Source of the DNA: Acidimicrobiia bacterium
GTDB lineage: Bacteria > Actinomycetota > Acidimicrobiia > ATN3 > PSLF01
Assembly: GCA_040289475.1 (NCBI GenBank)
Contig: PSLF01000004.1
Coordinates: 90,920-154,919 of the forward strand
DNA length: 64,000 nucleotides
Direction: 5' to 3'
The translations under genes and the position numbers were made by a program. Shown in pieces: positions 25,181-34,098 of this stretch (position 1 is its first letter; each line of letters begins with the position of its first letter). The notes under the pieces are model-generated. The model was not told the DNA's origin, did not search any database, and saw only the letters and a program-made list of their open reading frames with translations.

Positions 25181-28120
25181 TCACTTGCCCCGAAATACCT
25201 TGGTGGGGGCAGCGGATAGGACTATGAGATTGTCGGGCGGAAGCCGGTCTTTGGCCCACTGAACGACCTCTTCTTCTTGAGTGAACAAGACTACTTGAGA
25301 GATATTCGGGAACAATGAGTCGTCACTCGCCGCTGAATTCAATATCTCGAGCAGCTCGGAGAGCCTGGCTGAATCCGTGTGCACGGTGGACTCGTCGAAA
25401 AACATCGGTATCGAGTCTTTCGTAGCCACCTCATTAGCGACAATGAGGCGGAATAGAAGATATATTTGCTCAGCAGTTCCATAAGAGAGAAGCTCGGCCT
25501 CAATTGGCGGACCACTCGACCCATCGGATGTCGGTCGGCGCAGTCTAACCACGGGTGTCTCGTCGTCGAAAAAGACCTCCATATATCTACCGAGGGTGAC
25601 CTTGGATATTGCTTCGCTGGCGACTTTTTGCAATCTCGGAGCCAACTTGTTGTGAACTCGGTGTCCGGCTTCTCCTAGCAGTTTTGCCGCCATTTCCAGC
25701 ACAAATGCTTGCTGTTTCAACGTCTTAAGCTCCGCCTCCGCAGCCTCTAGAAGCTCTTCAGCCTCTGCTACGGAGACGAAATCGCTCGCCTCGCTGCCAA
25801 ACTGAATCTCGAAAGCTTTTTTTTCGGCAGCCAGCTTCCGGGAAACCTCCTCGAGTTCTTCAGCACAAGCGGACATCTCGGACTGGAGCTCTGCCAGCGC
25901 TTTGTCCGACGACACGACGAGCTTGGCTCTGGACTCGACGCTCTCTTGAGAGGCACTGGCTGCATCAATAGCTTTGGTCGCGTCATCTGAAGCGGTTCGC
26001 ACTTCAGCATCGAATTCTTCTAGGGACTTTCCACCTGTTAGTTCCGCGAGCCTACGCTGAGCATCACTACTGGCAGCGAAATCGGATTGCAAAGTTTCCT
26101 CTGCTTTGCGAAGCGCTGAGATCAGCTCCTTTGGACTGAAATCCTCAGCCCCTGGCGAAACGCTGCGCTCTCCATACTTTCGCAGCGCTTCTTGCGCAGC
26201 GCGCAACGCGTCTTCATATCGCTTCCTTGCCACTAAAGCCGCTTCCAGTTCAACTTTCGTCTGGTACTTCTTGCGAGCTTCGGCGATCTCGCTTAGATAA
26301 CGACAAACAATCTTGTAGGCTCGATCCAAAGCCGCAAAGGTGCTGCTGTCAGGCAATTCACCACTCGCGTCGAACTCTTCACCAAAAATGTCGGGCTCTT
26401 TCAACCCAGCTTTTCGGCACAGCCATACAAGCCGCTGAGCTAGGCTGGAAGCAGCATTTACTAGCCGCTGCCTTGTCGAAACGAGCTGTGCTTCGATGGC
26501 TTGGCGACTCTGTACAGCGAATTCATACTGCTGCCAACGCTTGTACAGCTCTTCTAATCCTTCTTTAGTTGCAGGCAGTCCCAGCGATCGAGCTTCTTCC
26601 AAGGCTTCAGCTGCTTCCCGCCTAGATCGCTCAAAAGCTTCTTGTTGAACCCCGTAGATCGTCCTGAGCTTATGAAGTTCATTTGAGTTCTTGGCAGACG
26701 AGGTCAGAGCTAGGAAGGCCACTGCCAGAACAGCCAAACCTAAAAGCCCTGTAGCAGCCCCAAGTAGCGGAGATTTCATCAGAAATACGATGGAGCCAAT
26801 GAGCAATCCAACGCCGGCGACAACGCCAACTATGGATAAAGCGCGGGTGGTCAACGCCGTCGCTATCTGTTTCTCCTTTTCATCGATGGCACGCAAGATG
26901 CTCTCTTCTAAAGGAAATGGCTCTGCCGAGGCTTTCAACCGTAGCCGTGATAGCTGATCGGGAGTAGCCCGTCCGAGATCGGGTGGCTCGATCTTGTCGA
27001 CGCCGGCAGCCTGCATGCTTGCTAATGCATCCCTGGTGTGGCGGTACACGCTCTCCAAATCCTTCAGAGATGCGAGCGCTTCGACAGGATCGACTCCAAT
27101 GTCAGGCGGTGGAGTCACTTCAGCTAGTTCGTCCAAGCGCGAACGAATCTCCTCTTCGCTCATTCCGGTGTGTTCTGCGATATCATCAAGGGCGCGCACC
27201 AACTCCCCTCGGGCCTCAGCGAGCTTTCGGGAGGCCTCCACGGCTGTTCCCCAATCAGCTGTTTCAATACCAGGTATCTCCTGTACGAGGCGATGGGCCG
27301 CCTGCAATCTTTCGGACAGCGATATCGCTTCGGCACGCTTCAAAACCGCTTCGCAATAGGCTCTTCGAGAGCGCAGATCAGCCTCTTTTTCTTCGAGGCT
27401 TTTGATTTTCCGGTCCAGCAAAACTAGTTTTTCGTGCTGAGATTTCGCGCGCTCGTAAGCTTCTTGGGCCTCCTTGAGTTTCTTCCGCGCCACGTTCAGA
27501 GGCTTAGAACCATCTCGATCCTCCCTGCCAAGCTGATCGCGGGCCTCGGCTAGCCGGCGAAGAGCATCGGCAATGCTCTCAGAGCTACCCGAGACCGCAG
27601 CAGCCCTCGAAATGAATGTCCGGATGGCCTCGGCAGCGCTCCCTTTAGTCGACACGGAATCTCTGCGTGTGATTTCTAAAACTCTTCCCTGAGGAACTAT
27701 GGCTACGTGTCGGAAGAACACCCGATCGACCCCACAAGCAATCGTCAAATCGGGCATACCGCGCTTGCGGCCTTTGATGAACTGTGCTGTCACATCTTTT
27801 CCGTTTGAAAGATCCGTCACGTAACCGGATTTTTTGTGGAGCCTTTGGACAGCCTCGATTCGACGGCCGTCGTCGAGGACGACTACACACGAGACCTTCC
27901 ACTCCCCTCCATCCCAGGGTTCGTAGCGGTCTTCGAAGTTCCGCTCCGCGCTGGATCGCCGACCAGCTGCAATGCCACACAGCGCGCAATACAGAGCATG
28001 CAGCCAGGTACTTTTTCCTGATTCGTTGGGTCCATAAACTACGACTAGCCCAGGCGGAAACGTGAGGCGCTGTTCCCGAAGCGCCCCAAAGGCGTGGACC
28101 TGTACCTCCTCGATCCTCAT
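25181..28120 (-). CDS. YhaN-like SbcC/Rad50-family ATPase with a central membrane hairpin
   Basis: A 979-aa SMC-like protein. The Walker A motif GPNESGKST is at residues 30-38; long coiled coils follow, broken at about residues 418-476 by two hydrophobic helices (LSIVGVVAGVGLLIGSIVFL and LLGAATGLLGLAVLAVAFLA). The ABC-type signature LSYGTAEQIY is near residue 877 and Walker B FFDES near 905. No CxxC zinc hook is seen where SbcC/Rad50 carry it; a membrane hairpin at that position is known in the YhaN type. With the nuclease encoded just upstream (73-bp gap) it should form a DNA-end-processing complex tethered to the membrane. Confidence 0.9.
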   Translation of the reverse strand: MRIEEVQVHAFGALREQRLTFPPGLVVVYGPNESGKSTWLHALYCALCGIAAGRRSSAERNFEDRYEPWDGGEWKVSCVVVLDDGRRIEAVQRLHKKSGYVTDLSNGKDVTAQFIKGRKRGMPDLTIACGVDRVFFRHVAIVPQGRVLEITRRDSVSTKGSAAEAIRTFISRAAAVSGSSESIADALRRLAEARDQLGREDRDGSKPLNVARKKLKEAQEAYERAKSQHEKLVLLDRKIKSLEEKEADLRSRRAYCEAVLKRAEAISLSERLQAAHRLVQEIPGIETADWGTAVEASRKLAEARGELVRALDDIAEHTGMSEEEIRSRLDELAEVTPPPDIGVDPVEALASLKDLESVYRHTRDALASMQAAGVDKIEPPDLGRATPDQLSRLRLKASAEPFPLEESILRAIDEKEKQIATALTTRALSIVGVVAGVGLLIGSIVFLMKSPLLGAATGLLGLAVLAVAFLALTSSAKNSNELHKLRTIYGVQQEAFERSRREAAEALEEARSLGLPATKEGLEELYKRWQQYEFAVQSRQAIEAQLVSTRQRLVNAASSLAQRLVWLCRKAGLKEPDIFGEEFDASGELPDSSTFAALDRAYKIVCRYLSEIAEARKKYQTKVELEAALVARKRYEDALRAAQEALRKYGERSVSPGAEDFSPKELISALRKAEETLQSDFAASSDAQRRLAELTGGKSLEEFDAEVRTASDDATKAIDAASASQESVESRAKLVVSSDKALAELQSEMSACAEELEEVSRKLAAEKKAFEIQFGSEASDFVSVAEAEELLEAAEAELKTLKQQAFVLEMAAKLLGEAGHRVHNKLAPRLQKVASEAISKVTLGRYMEVFFDDETPVVRLRRPTSDGSSGPPIEAELLSYGTAEQIYLLFRLIVANEVATKDSIPMFFDESTVHTDSARLSELLEILNSAASDDSLFPNISQVVLFTQEEEVVQWAKDRLPPDNLIVLSAAPTKVFRGK

Positions 28121-28193
28121 TGCTTCCTATCGTGCACTCTTACTCTGTGAAGGTTGTTGTGTATCCCTACTGGTCTCCGCCACGCAAAAACCG

Positions 28194-29333
28194 TCATTGC
28201 AAAAGGTCATCGCGGCCCTCCAATGCCGCAATACCGACAGATATGACTTTCTGCTTAATAGACTCTTCCAGCTCGGACGAGCGCAGAACGGCTCGCACGA
28301 ACTCGCCCCTAACTGATACCTCTTCCAAATAGTCAGCGTAATCGGCGCACCGGGTAAGCTGCTCTGTATCAACCACGACTGCAGCAGCCGAGTCAAGCTG
28401 GGACGCTATCAAGACATCGAGAGAGTCGAAATCGAAATCTCCTCTGACGCGCCCTACCAGCGAGATCTTGATGTACGAACCATCTACCCTTCCGCCAGTG
28501 GTATCGTCCACGCAGCGAATCACTGCGTCGAGTAACTGACTCTTGTCAGAATCCTCTTGGATTTGCACATCGACACTGAGAACTCGTGAAACCGATACAT
28601 CATGCGGTGCTTGGACCTCCACCTCTCCAGATTGATGGATCTCGGCAAGAACAACCCCTCTTGGGTTGATATCACGATCCTCTCCGAATGTAAGAGGGTC
28701 TGGATTGCCTGGGTAGGTGCATAACGGACTTTGAGAAGCCCGGTGATAGTGGCCTGCGAACAAGTGAGCAAGTCCAGCCCTCTCGATGTCAGCTTCCCTA
28801 AACGGAGCGTGAGCGAACTTATTCGAATCGTCAGCTCGCTCGTTGCTCAATCGAGACATTTCGGAGCCGTGGAAAAGTCCTATATGAACGCCGCTTGAGG
28901 GCACTTTCAATCCTTCAAGGAAATTTTTGTCAGTACGAGACGCTACATGGGCAGCACCCCACACCCAAAGGCCATCCTCTAGCTGGAAGGGCATAGGCTG
29001 AGAGGCGTCAAAGATATGGACGTTTTTTCCCCAAGGAGTAAGCGCATAAAGGCTTTCAGGCCCCCACCAATCGTGATTACCGGGCGCGATCACAACTGGC
29101 CGGGGGGAAAAGCTCTCAAAAACGCGGGCGAGAAAACGCCCTGTGTCAGCAGAAAATCGCTCCTGCTCGTAGAGGTCTCCTGCCACCAACAAAGCATCGG
29201 CGCCTTTCTCGTTGGCCAATGCGACAGCACGCTCGAGAGTCTTTCTGAGGTTCTCTCTCCGCAAGGCAGCAGCTCGCCCAAGTTTCGCGAATCTGGTGTC
29301 TAAGTGTATGTCAGCGATTACAGCGACACGCAT
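28194..29333 (-). CDS. YhaO/SbcD-like (Mre11 family) metallophosphoesterase nuclease
   Basis: A 379-aa calcineurin-like phosphoesterase, the nuclease partner of SbcC/Rad50-type ATPases. The five metal-binding motifs are in order: ADIHLD (residues 8-13), VAGDLYE, PGNHDWW, LFHGSE and FAGHYH. A capping/C-terminal region of about 130 residues follows, as in YhaO/Mre11. Start ATG 29333. It is the first gene of an operon with the large ATPase, whose start lies 73 bp beyond this stop. Both sides of the operon hold degraded gene sequence. Confidence 0.9.
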   Translation of the reverse strand: MRVAVIADIHLDTRFAKLGRAAALRRENLRKTLERAVALANEKGADALLVAGDLYEQERFSADTGRFLARVFESFSPRPVVIAPGNHDWWGPESLYALTPWGKNVHIFDASQPMPFQLEDGLWVWGAAHVASRTDKNFLEGLKVPSSGVHIGLFHGSEMSRLSNERADDSNKFAHAPFREADIERAGLAHLFAGHYHRASQSPLCTYPGNPDPLTFGEDRDINPRGVVLAEIHQSGEVEVQAPHDVSVSRVLSVDVQIQEDSDKSQLLDAVIRCVDDTTGGRVDGSYIKISLVGRVRGDFDFDSLDVLIASQLDSAAAVVVDTEQLTRCADYADYLEEVSVRGEFVRAVLRSSELEESIKQKVISVGIAALEGRDDLLQ

Positions 29334-29389
29334 GGCTCAAGATGTCTCATATCATTTAGGAATGTCTCGTAGGAATGTCTCGCCCGGGA

Positions 29390-29608
29390 ATGGCTAGCCA
29401 CAAGATCTGCCCCACCTGCGACGCTCTCAACCGCTCTGAAGCGAAGGCGTGTTATGCCTGTGGAGACCCTCTCGAAAGTGAGAAACATGGCGAGGCCATC
29501 GCCTCGACACTAACCAATTTATCGTCGCCGCCCTCCGTGAAGATCTGGGAGCGATCTCTTTACTTAGAATCGGCAGGGCTGAGAACGCCCTCAAGGGCAA
29601 CGGCGTAG
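29390..29608 (+). pseudogene. Zinc-ribbon protein fragment
   Basis: ATG 29390 opens MASHKICPTCDALNRSEAKA followed by CYACGDPLE, a clear C-x2-C / C-x2-C zinc ribbon of the double-zinc-ribbon type. After about 45 codons the sequence loses character; a neighbouring frame then continues with plausible helices (ALREDLGAISLLRIGRAENA) up to a TGA near 29697, which suggests a +1 frameshift. The full-length product and its function are unknown. It could instead be a short intact gene. Confidence 0.4.
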
Positions 29609-29689
29609 CGGCAGAAGAGATAATTGGAGGTTTGGCTACGCTGCAGACCTTACTTCTCTTCGCCAACATGCTCACGAAGCCTCTTGCAC

Positions 29690-30077
29690 TCGATTGAGCT
29701 CGCAACGGAGATGGCGCGTCATTTTCATCCCCAGAGACGGTCCCTTCCAGGATCTCAGCAATTCCAGTAGGGTGAGCGAACACGATCTCGATCCGACCCG
29801 GTTGCCCAAAAGAAACTCAAGAGGTTTTACGTCAGCATGAATAACTGGCATCCCTCCGCCTTTCCAATCACTGTCCTAGAGGTATGTCCGTTCACTGCAT
29901 CTCGTTTGTGTCACTACTTCCTCTGTGCCAAAACCGTTTCTTGTACGTATCAGATGCGAGCAAGAGAAGTGAATAACACGTCAACCGGTGACCGAGTCGG
30001 TATCGGCTCATCGATCTCTCTGATCGCACGTCGCTCCAGGAGGATCTTAGATCACACTTAGGACAGTGGGACGGCAA
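29690..30077 (-). pseudogene. Probable second Ser/Thr kinase remnant with N-terminal zinc ribbon
   Basis: On the minus strand TTG 30077 opens LPSHCPKCDLRSSWSD, like the first half of a zinc ribbon, then SRYRLGHRL and LLLLASDTYKKRF, which resemble the start of a kinase domain (RYRLGxRLGxGxxGxVYLASD) with frameshifts. In another frame at about 29806-29850 lies MPVIHADVKPLEFLLG, close to the catalytic loop HRDVKPxNxLL with Arg and Asn replaced, and at 29747-29773 TGIAEILEG resembles the DFG-following segment. Each match is weak alone, but the order is correct. The remainder of 30078-30184 shows nothing. Confidence 0.45.
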
Positions 30078-30184
30078 CTACGGCTCACAGACTGGCGAGA
30101 TCTCGCTTCAGCCACCTAATGGGGCCAGACGCAGCTAGATCGGGCTATTCTTGAATAGTTGGCTAGAGCAGGTTAAGTGGGGAA

Positions 30185-31069
30185 ATGGCCGCTGAAAAGA
30201 CTCCTATACAAGCCTACCTCGGCGAAGACTTTGAGCAAATACCTGACACCAGTGACGCCAGAGTGCTGGTGGGGAACGGATATGTAGTCAAGCTCGCGTC
30301 TCCGGCCCTCACCGAGCGAGAGAGGCGCGTACTCGAACTGGCAATACAAGGATTTCCTGTGCGCGTGCCGCGGCTGGTCGAGGGAGGGATCTCCTGGGTA
30401 ATTATGAAAGAGATCCCTCACGCTGTCGAGGAGTGGTCGGATGCCGACTTAGAGCAAGCCCTAACCGAGCTTGCAGCGCTTCACGAAGCTTTTCTCGGTT
30501 CCGAAATTCTCGAACAGCCCTGGCTTAGGGATCCACTAGACCGCGACCTCGAGATGCTTCTGGCAGAGGCTCGCACGCCCAGCTCGATTCTCGACAGTGA
30601 GTTGCAAGAGCTGGTACGAGACCCATCCGAGATAGTCGAGTTTTTGCGGGCACAGCCAAAAACGCTTCTACATGGAGATCCATTTCCCAGAAACGTTCTA
30701 AGAGCACGAAGCAACGTAGACATAGACAGTGTTGCCACATCGGGAAGCAATTCGCATTTAGTATGGATCGACTGGTGCCACGCCTCAGTAGGTCCACCTG
30801 CTGGCGACCTCGCGAGCTGGCTTGACCAAACCCCCTGGGCAGTGGACAGGCCCATCGACCGCCTCACTCACATAAATACCTACTTGTCCGCTTGGAAAAA
30901 CCCACCCGATAGAGATGCTTTTTTGAAGTCACTAGATGCCTCCAGGGTCCTGTGGTTTTTCGCCTACGACCTACCGCGACTACGGGACTTGGCTGACTCC
31001 AAGCCCGAGATAGTTGCAAAAATCAATGAGGAGGCCCTCAGAGCCTACGAGGCATTCAGACGGGGTTGA
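30185..31069 (+). CDS. Aminoglycoside phosphotransferase (APH)-family kinase, copy 1
   Basis: A 294-aa small-molecule kinase of the APH/choline-kinase fold. The Brenner-type motif LLHGDPFPRNVLR carries the catalytic Asp and Asn, and VWIDWCHASVGPPAGDLASW supplies the second metal-binding Asp. An N-terminal nucleotide-binding lysine lies in GYVVKLAS. The substrate is unknown; nothing indicates an antibiotic. The stop overlaps the TTG start of the FAD/Fe-S oxidoreductase (TTGA), so the two are translationally coupled. A related kinase (34095-34976) lies on the other side of that oxidoreductase. Ribosome-like GTGGGGA precedes ATG 30185. Confidence 0.85.
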   Translation: MAAEKTPIQAYLGEDFEQIPDTSDARVLVGNGYVVKLASPALTERERRVLELAIQGFPVRVPRLVEGGISWVIMKEIPHAVEEWSDADLEQALTELAALHEAFLGSEILEQPWLRDPLDRDLEMLLAEARTPSSILDSELQELVRDPSEIVEFLRAQPKTLLHGDPFPRNVLRARSNVDIDSVATSGSNSHLVWIDWCHASVGPPAGDLASWLDQTPWAVDRPIDRLTHINTYLSAWKNPPDRDAFLKSLDASRVLWFFAYDLPRLRDLADSKPEIVAKINEEALRAYEAFRRG

Positions 31070-34000
31070 GCGAACTGGAAAAGGTGGAGCTTTCCCCAAA
31101 GTTCCTTTCCCATCTGCAACAGAAGCTGGTCGGTCGCGTGTACGACACCGTTGGGACGCGAGCACTGTACGCGAGCGACGCATCTAACTACCGCCACCTT
31201 CCCCTAGCAGTTGCAATCCCTGCGTGCGTCGAGGATTTGGTCTCGATAGTTCGGGAGTGCTCGAAGGAAGGAGTGCCTGTGACCGCTCGGGGTGCTGGCA
31301 CCTCGCTGGCAGGCCAAGCATGCAACGAAACTTTAGTTGTCGACTGCTCGAAGTATTTGGACAGAGTACTCGACGTAGATCCTGACCTGATGGCTGCGAC
31401 GGTCGAGCCAGGAGTTGCGCTCCAGCTTCTCGACGACTATGCCTCTCAATTTGGTTTGCGCTTCGGACCGGATCCTTCGACAAAAGACGTTGCAACCCTG
31501 GGCGGCATGTACTCGAACAATTCTTGCGGGGTACGGTCTGTACGATACGGTCCTACTGCCTTGAATGTGCGAGCGGTGCAGGGGATAACTGCTGAAGGCT
31601 TTGAATTCTCCTTGGGTCCCGCTGCGACGAGTTCAGGTCACAACCCCAGCTCTTGCAATCCCGGCCCCGAAGATTTGATCGCATCTAACCCTTACCTAGC
31701 CCAAAGCGCTACACTCGCTGCCGAGCTCGCAACGGAGATCTCTGCCAAGTTTCCCGCCATTCCGCGCCGTATCTCTGGCTACAACCTAGATGCATTTTTG
31801 CCCGAGGCTCTAGATCCGGTAAGAGGGGTTTGTGGAAGCGAGGGAACTCTCGCTGTCATCACTCAGCTTCAGGTGCGACTAGTCCCCGATCACAAGCACA
31901 AATTTCTGGTGGTCCTTCCTTTCTCGAGTATTGAACAGGCTGCTGCTGCCGTTCCAGATCTTCTAAAATTCGACCCTTCGGGACTCGAAGCGATAGATCA
32001 CGAACTGGTCGAGCGGTGCAAGATTGCGGGCCGGCACATAGAAGTGATTGCGAGACTCCCCGAGGGCGCCGCGTGGCTTTTACTGGAGATAGACGGCCAA
32101 TCCGAAGATGAGGCACACGAGCGGCTCTCATCTCTGCTGCGACAGATCGAATCCAGACCGGGATCCCAAAGCAAATGCACGCCGGACTTTGTGGTTCTAG
32201 AAGGACTCGACGCCGACGCCGTTTGGAGTATCCGCAAGTCTGCTCTGGCTATGGCAACCCTCAATCCCAAAGGGATACGCGAATCTGTGGGATGGGAGGA
32301 CGCGGCCGTGCCTCCCCAGAAACTCGCTATCTATCTCGAGGCCTTCCGGCAGCTCCAAAGCGAGTACGGACTGTCGGGTGCTATCTTTGGTCACTTCGGA
32401 GACGGGTGTGTCCACACGCACTTGTCCTTCGAATTCGAGACTGCCAGCGGACGGGACCGTTTCCACAGATTCATCCATGACGCAGCTCGATTAGTCGTCG
32501 AGCATAATGGATCGCTGTCGGGAGAACACGGGGACGGTCAAGCCCGGGCCGCACTCTTAGAAACGATGTTCGGAGCCCGCATTGTCGATGGGTTCCGAAG
32601 GCTCAAGACTATCTGGGATCCAGACGGTCTTCTTAATCCTGGGCGCATCGTCCAAGCTCCTTCACCTACCTCAAACCTTCGAAGTGCATTGCCCAAGGTT
32701 ATAAGCGCACGCAGGAAGGGAATGGCCTTCGCCTCCAATCGAGCCACATTTGCCACGGAGTTCGACCGCTGTGTGGGAGCCGGGCTGTGTGTGCGGAAGC
32801 AGGCATGGGGGGGCAACGGGACCATGTGCCCTACGTACATGGCCACTTTAGAAGAGCGCCATTCCACGAGAGGGAGAGCCAGGTTGCTATTTGAGATGGC
32901 TATTGGCGCCACCCTAAAGAAAGGATGGGGCGACCAAGAAGTGGCCGAGGCTCTGGAAGCGTGCATAGGGTGCAAGGCATGCAAAGCCGAGTGCCCTGCT
33001 GCCGTGGACATCGCAACTTATCGATCGGAGTTCTTCTATCAGAAGTACGGAGCGCTCGGACTGGGCAGAAAGTCCCTCGCTGATCTTGTGTTGGGAACAA
33101 GTCCATTGTGGCTTCAGGCTACTAGCATGCCTCTAGTCAGAAGGGGGATAGACTTAGCCGGGAACTCGCCCGCACTGAGGCGAATGCTCGGCATAGCTCG
33201 CGACGCTGAATTACCCCGGGTCTCATCTCGTCGACCCTCGATTCCGGAAGCAGTCATTGCCACGAACGTTCCAACCGCACAGGTGATACTTTGGCCCGAC
33301 TGCTTCACCCAATTCTTCCATCCCGGTGTCTTCGAGTCCGCGTGGAGAGCGCTCTGCGCCTTGGGAATTGAACCCGTCGCTATTCGAAGACGGCGTATGT
33401 CGCGATTTCCTCTCTGTTGTGCTCGTCCCTTGATAGAAGCAGGAATGTTGGGGATCGCAAAACGGCTTCTCAAGCGTACTGCCAAAGCTCTTTTCTCTCG
33501 ACAGTATGGGGGATTGCCAGTGGTATTCCTAGAGCCGTCTTGTCTTTCAGTGTTCCGCTCCGAACTCAAGGAACTACTAGACATTGAGGAGGCGGAACGC
33601 CTCTCCGAGCGTGCCTTGTCTTTCTCGGAGGCCGTCTTTGGCCTTAGCAAATCTATCTCGAGACGTGCTAGCTTCGACCGCGGTCGAACCACAGACACGG
33701 GGCCTGGTGGCCAGCAGACAGAAGGCCTCGGTCCGTCCGGGAGCGCTCGCAAATCAGCTTCGGTGTTCATGCACTGCCACCAACGAGCGCTGTGGGGTGG
33801 TGGAATCGATGCGAAGGTCCTAGATGCAATCGGAATCGAGGCCGAGCTTGTACCCGCTGGATGCTGCGGAATGGCAGGAAAATTCGGTCTCTCGAGAAAA
33901 ACGCGCGGCTTGTCCATGTCTATTTTCGAACACCAGACCAGGCCAGCGCTGGACCTCACGCCCCTCGACAGGCCGGTCATAGCCGATGGGTTCAGCTGTA

Positions 34001-34098
34001 GAACAAGGCTCTCCTCATCCCAATCCCGACCGGTCATGCATCTGGCCGAATATCTGTATATGGCCGTTTCAGGTCAGTCAGCAATTGATCCCCATTGA
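31066..34098 (+). CDS. FAD-linked and Fe-S oxidoreductase (GlcD/GlpC-type fusion, D-2-hydroxyacid dehydrogenase-like)
   Basis: A 1010-aa multidomain protein. Residues about 20-270 form a PCMH-type FAD-binding domain (TARGAGTSLAGQ, GLRFGPDPSTKD, GGMYSNNSCGV). The FAD-linked oxidase C-terminal domain follows, with GHFGDGCVHTHLS and SGEHGDGQAR. Then comes a dicluster ferredoxin region whose second motif is CIGCKACKAECP near residue 630, and finally a CCG (heterodisulfide-reductase-like) domain with WPDCFTQFFHPGVFE, CHQRALWG and AGCCGMAG. Such proteins oxidise D-lactate, glycolate or other 2-hydroxyacids and pass electrons to the respiratory chain. A low-complexity insert (TTDTGPGGQQTEG) lies before the last motifs. 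Start TTG 31066; both ends overlap APH genes by 4 bp. Confidence 0.9.
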   Translation: MSELEKVELSPKFLSHLQQKLVGRVYDTVGTRALYASDASNYRHLPLAVAIPACVEDLVSIVRECSKEGVPVTARGAGTSLAGQACNETLVVDCSKYLDRVLDVDPDLMAATVEPGVALQLLDDYASQFGLRFGPDPSTKDVATLGGMYSNNSCGVRSVRYGPTALNVRAVQGITAEGFEFSLGPAATSSGHNPSSCNPGPEDLIASNPYLAQSATLAAELATEISAKFPAIPRRISGYNLDAFLPEALDPVRGVCGSEGTLAVITQLQVRLVPDHKHKFLVVLPFSSIEQAAAAVPDLLKFDPSGLEAIDHELVERCKIAGRHIEVIARLPEGAAWLLLEIDGQSEDEAHERLSSLLRQIESRPGSQSKCTPDFVVLEGLDADAVWSIRKSALAMATLNPKGIRESVGWEDAAVPPQKLAIYLEAFRQLQSEYGLSGAIFGHFGDGCVHTHLSFEFETASGRDRFHRFIHDAARLVVEHNGSLSGEHGDGQARAALLETMFGARIVDGFRRLKTIWDPDGLLNPGRIVQAPSPTSNLRSALPKVISARRKGMAFASNRATFATEFDRCVGAGLCVRKQAWGGNGTMCPTYMATLEERHSTRGRARLLFEMAIGATLKKGWGDQEVAEALEACIGCKACKAECPAAVDIATYRSEFFYQKYGALGLGRKSLADLVLGTSPLWLQATSMPLVRRGIDLAGNSPALRRMLGIARDAELPRVSSRRPSIPEAVIATNVPTAQVILWPDCFTQFFHPGVFESAWRALCALGIEPVAIRRRRMSRFPLCCARPLIEAGMLGIAKRLLKRTAKALFSRQYGGLPVVFLEPSCLSVFRSELKELLDIEEAERLSERALSFSEAVFGLSKSISRRASFDRGRTTDTGPGGQQTEGLGPSGSARKSASVFMHCHQRALWGGGIDAKVLDAIGIEAELVPAGCCGMAGKFGLSRKTRGLSMSIFEHQTRPALDLTPLDRPVIADGFSCRTRLSSSQSRPVMHLAEYLYMAVSGQSAIDPH

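Noticed and set aside
33114..34037. 307-codon minus-strand frame inside the FAD/Fe-S oxidoreductase gene
   Set aside because: Arg/Ser/Pro-rich antisense translation, no motif, while the plus strand encodes an intact CCG domain.
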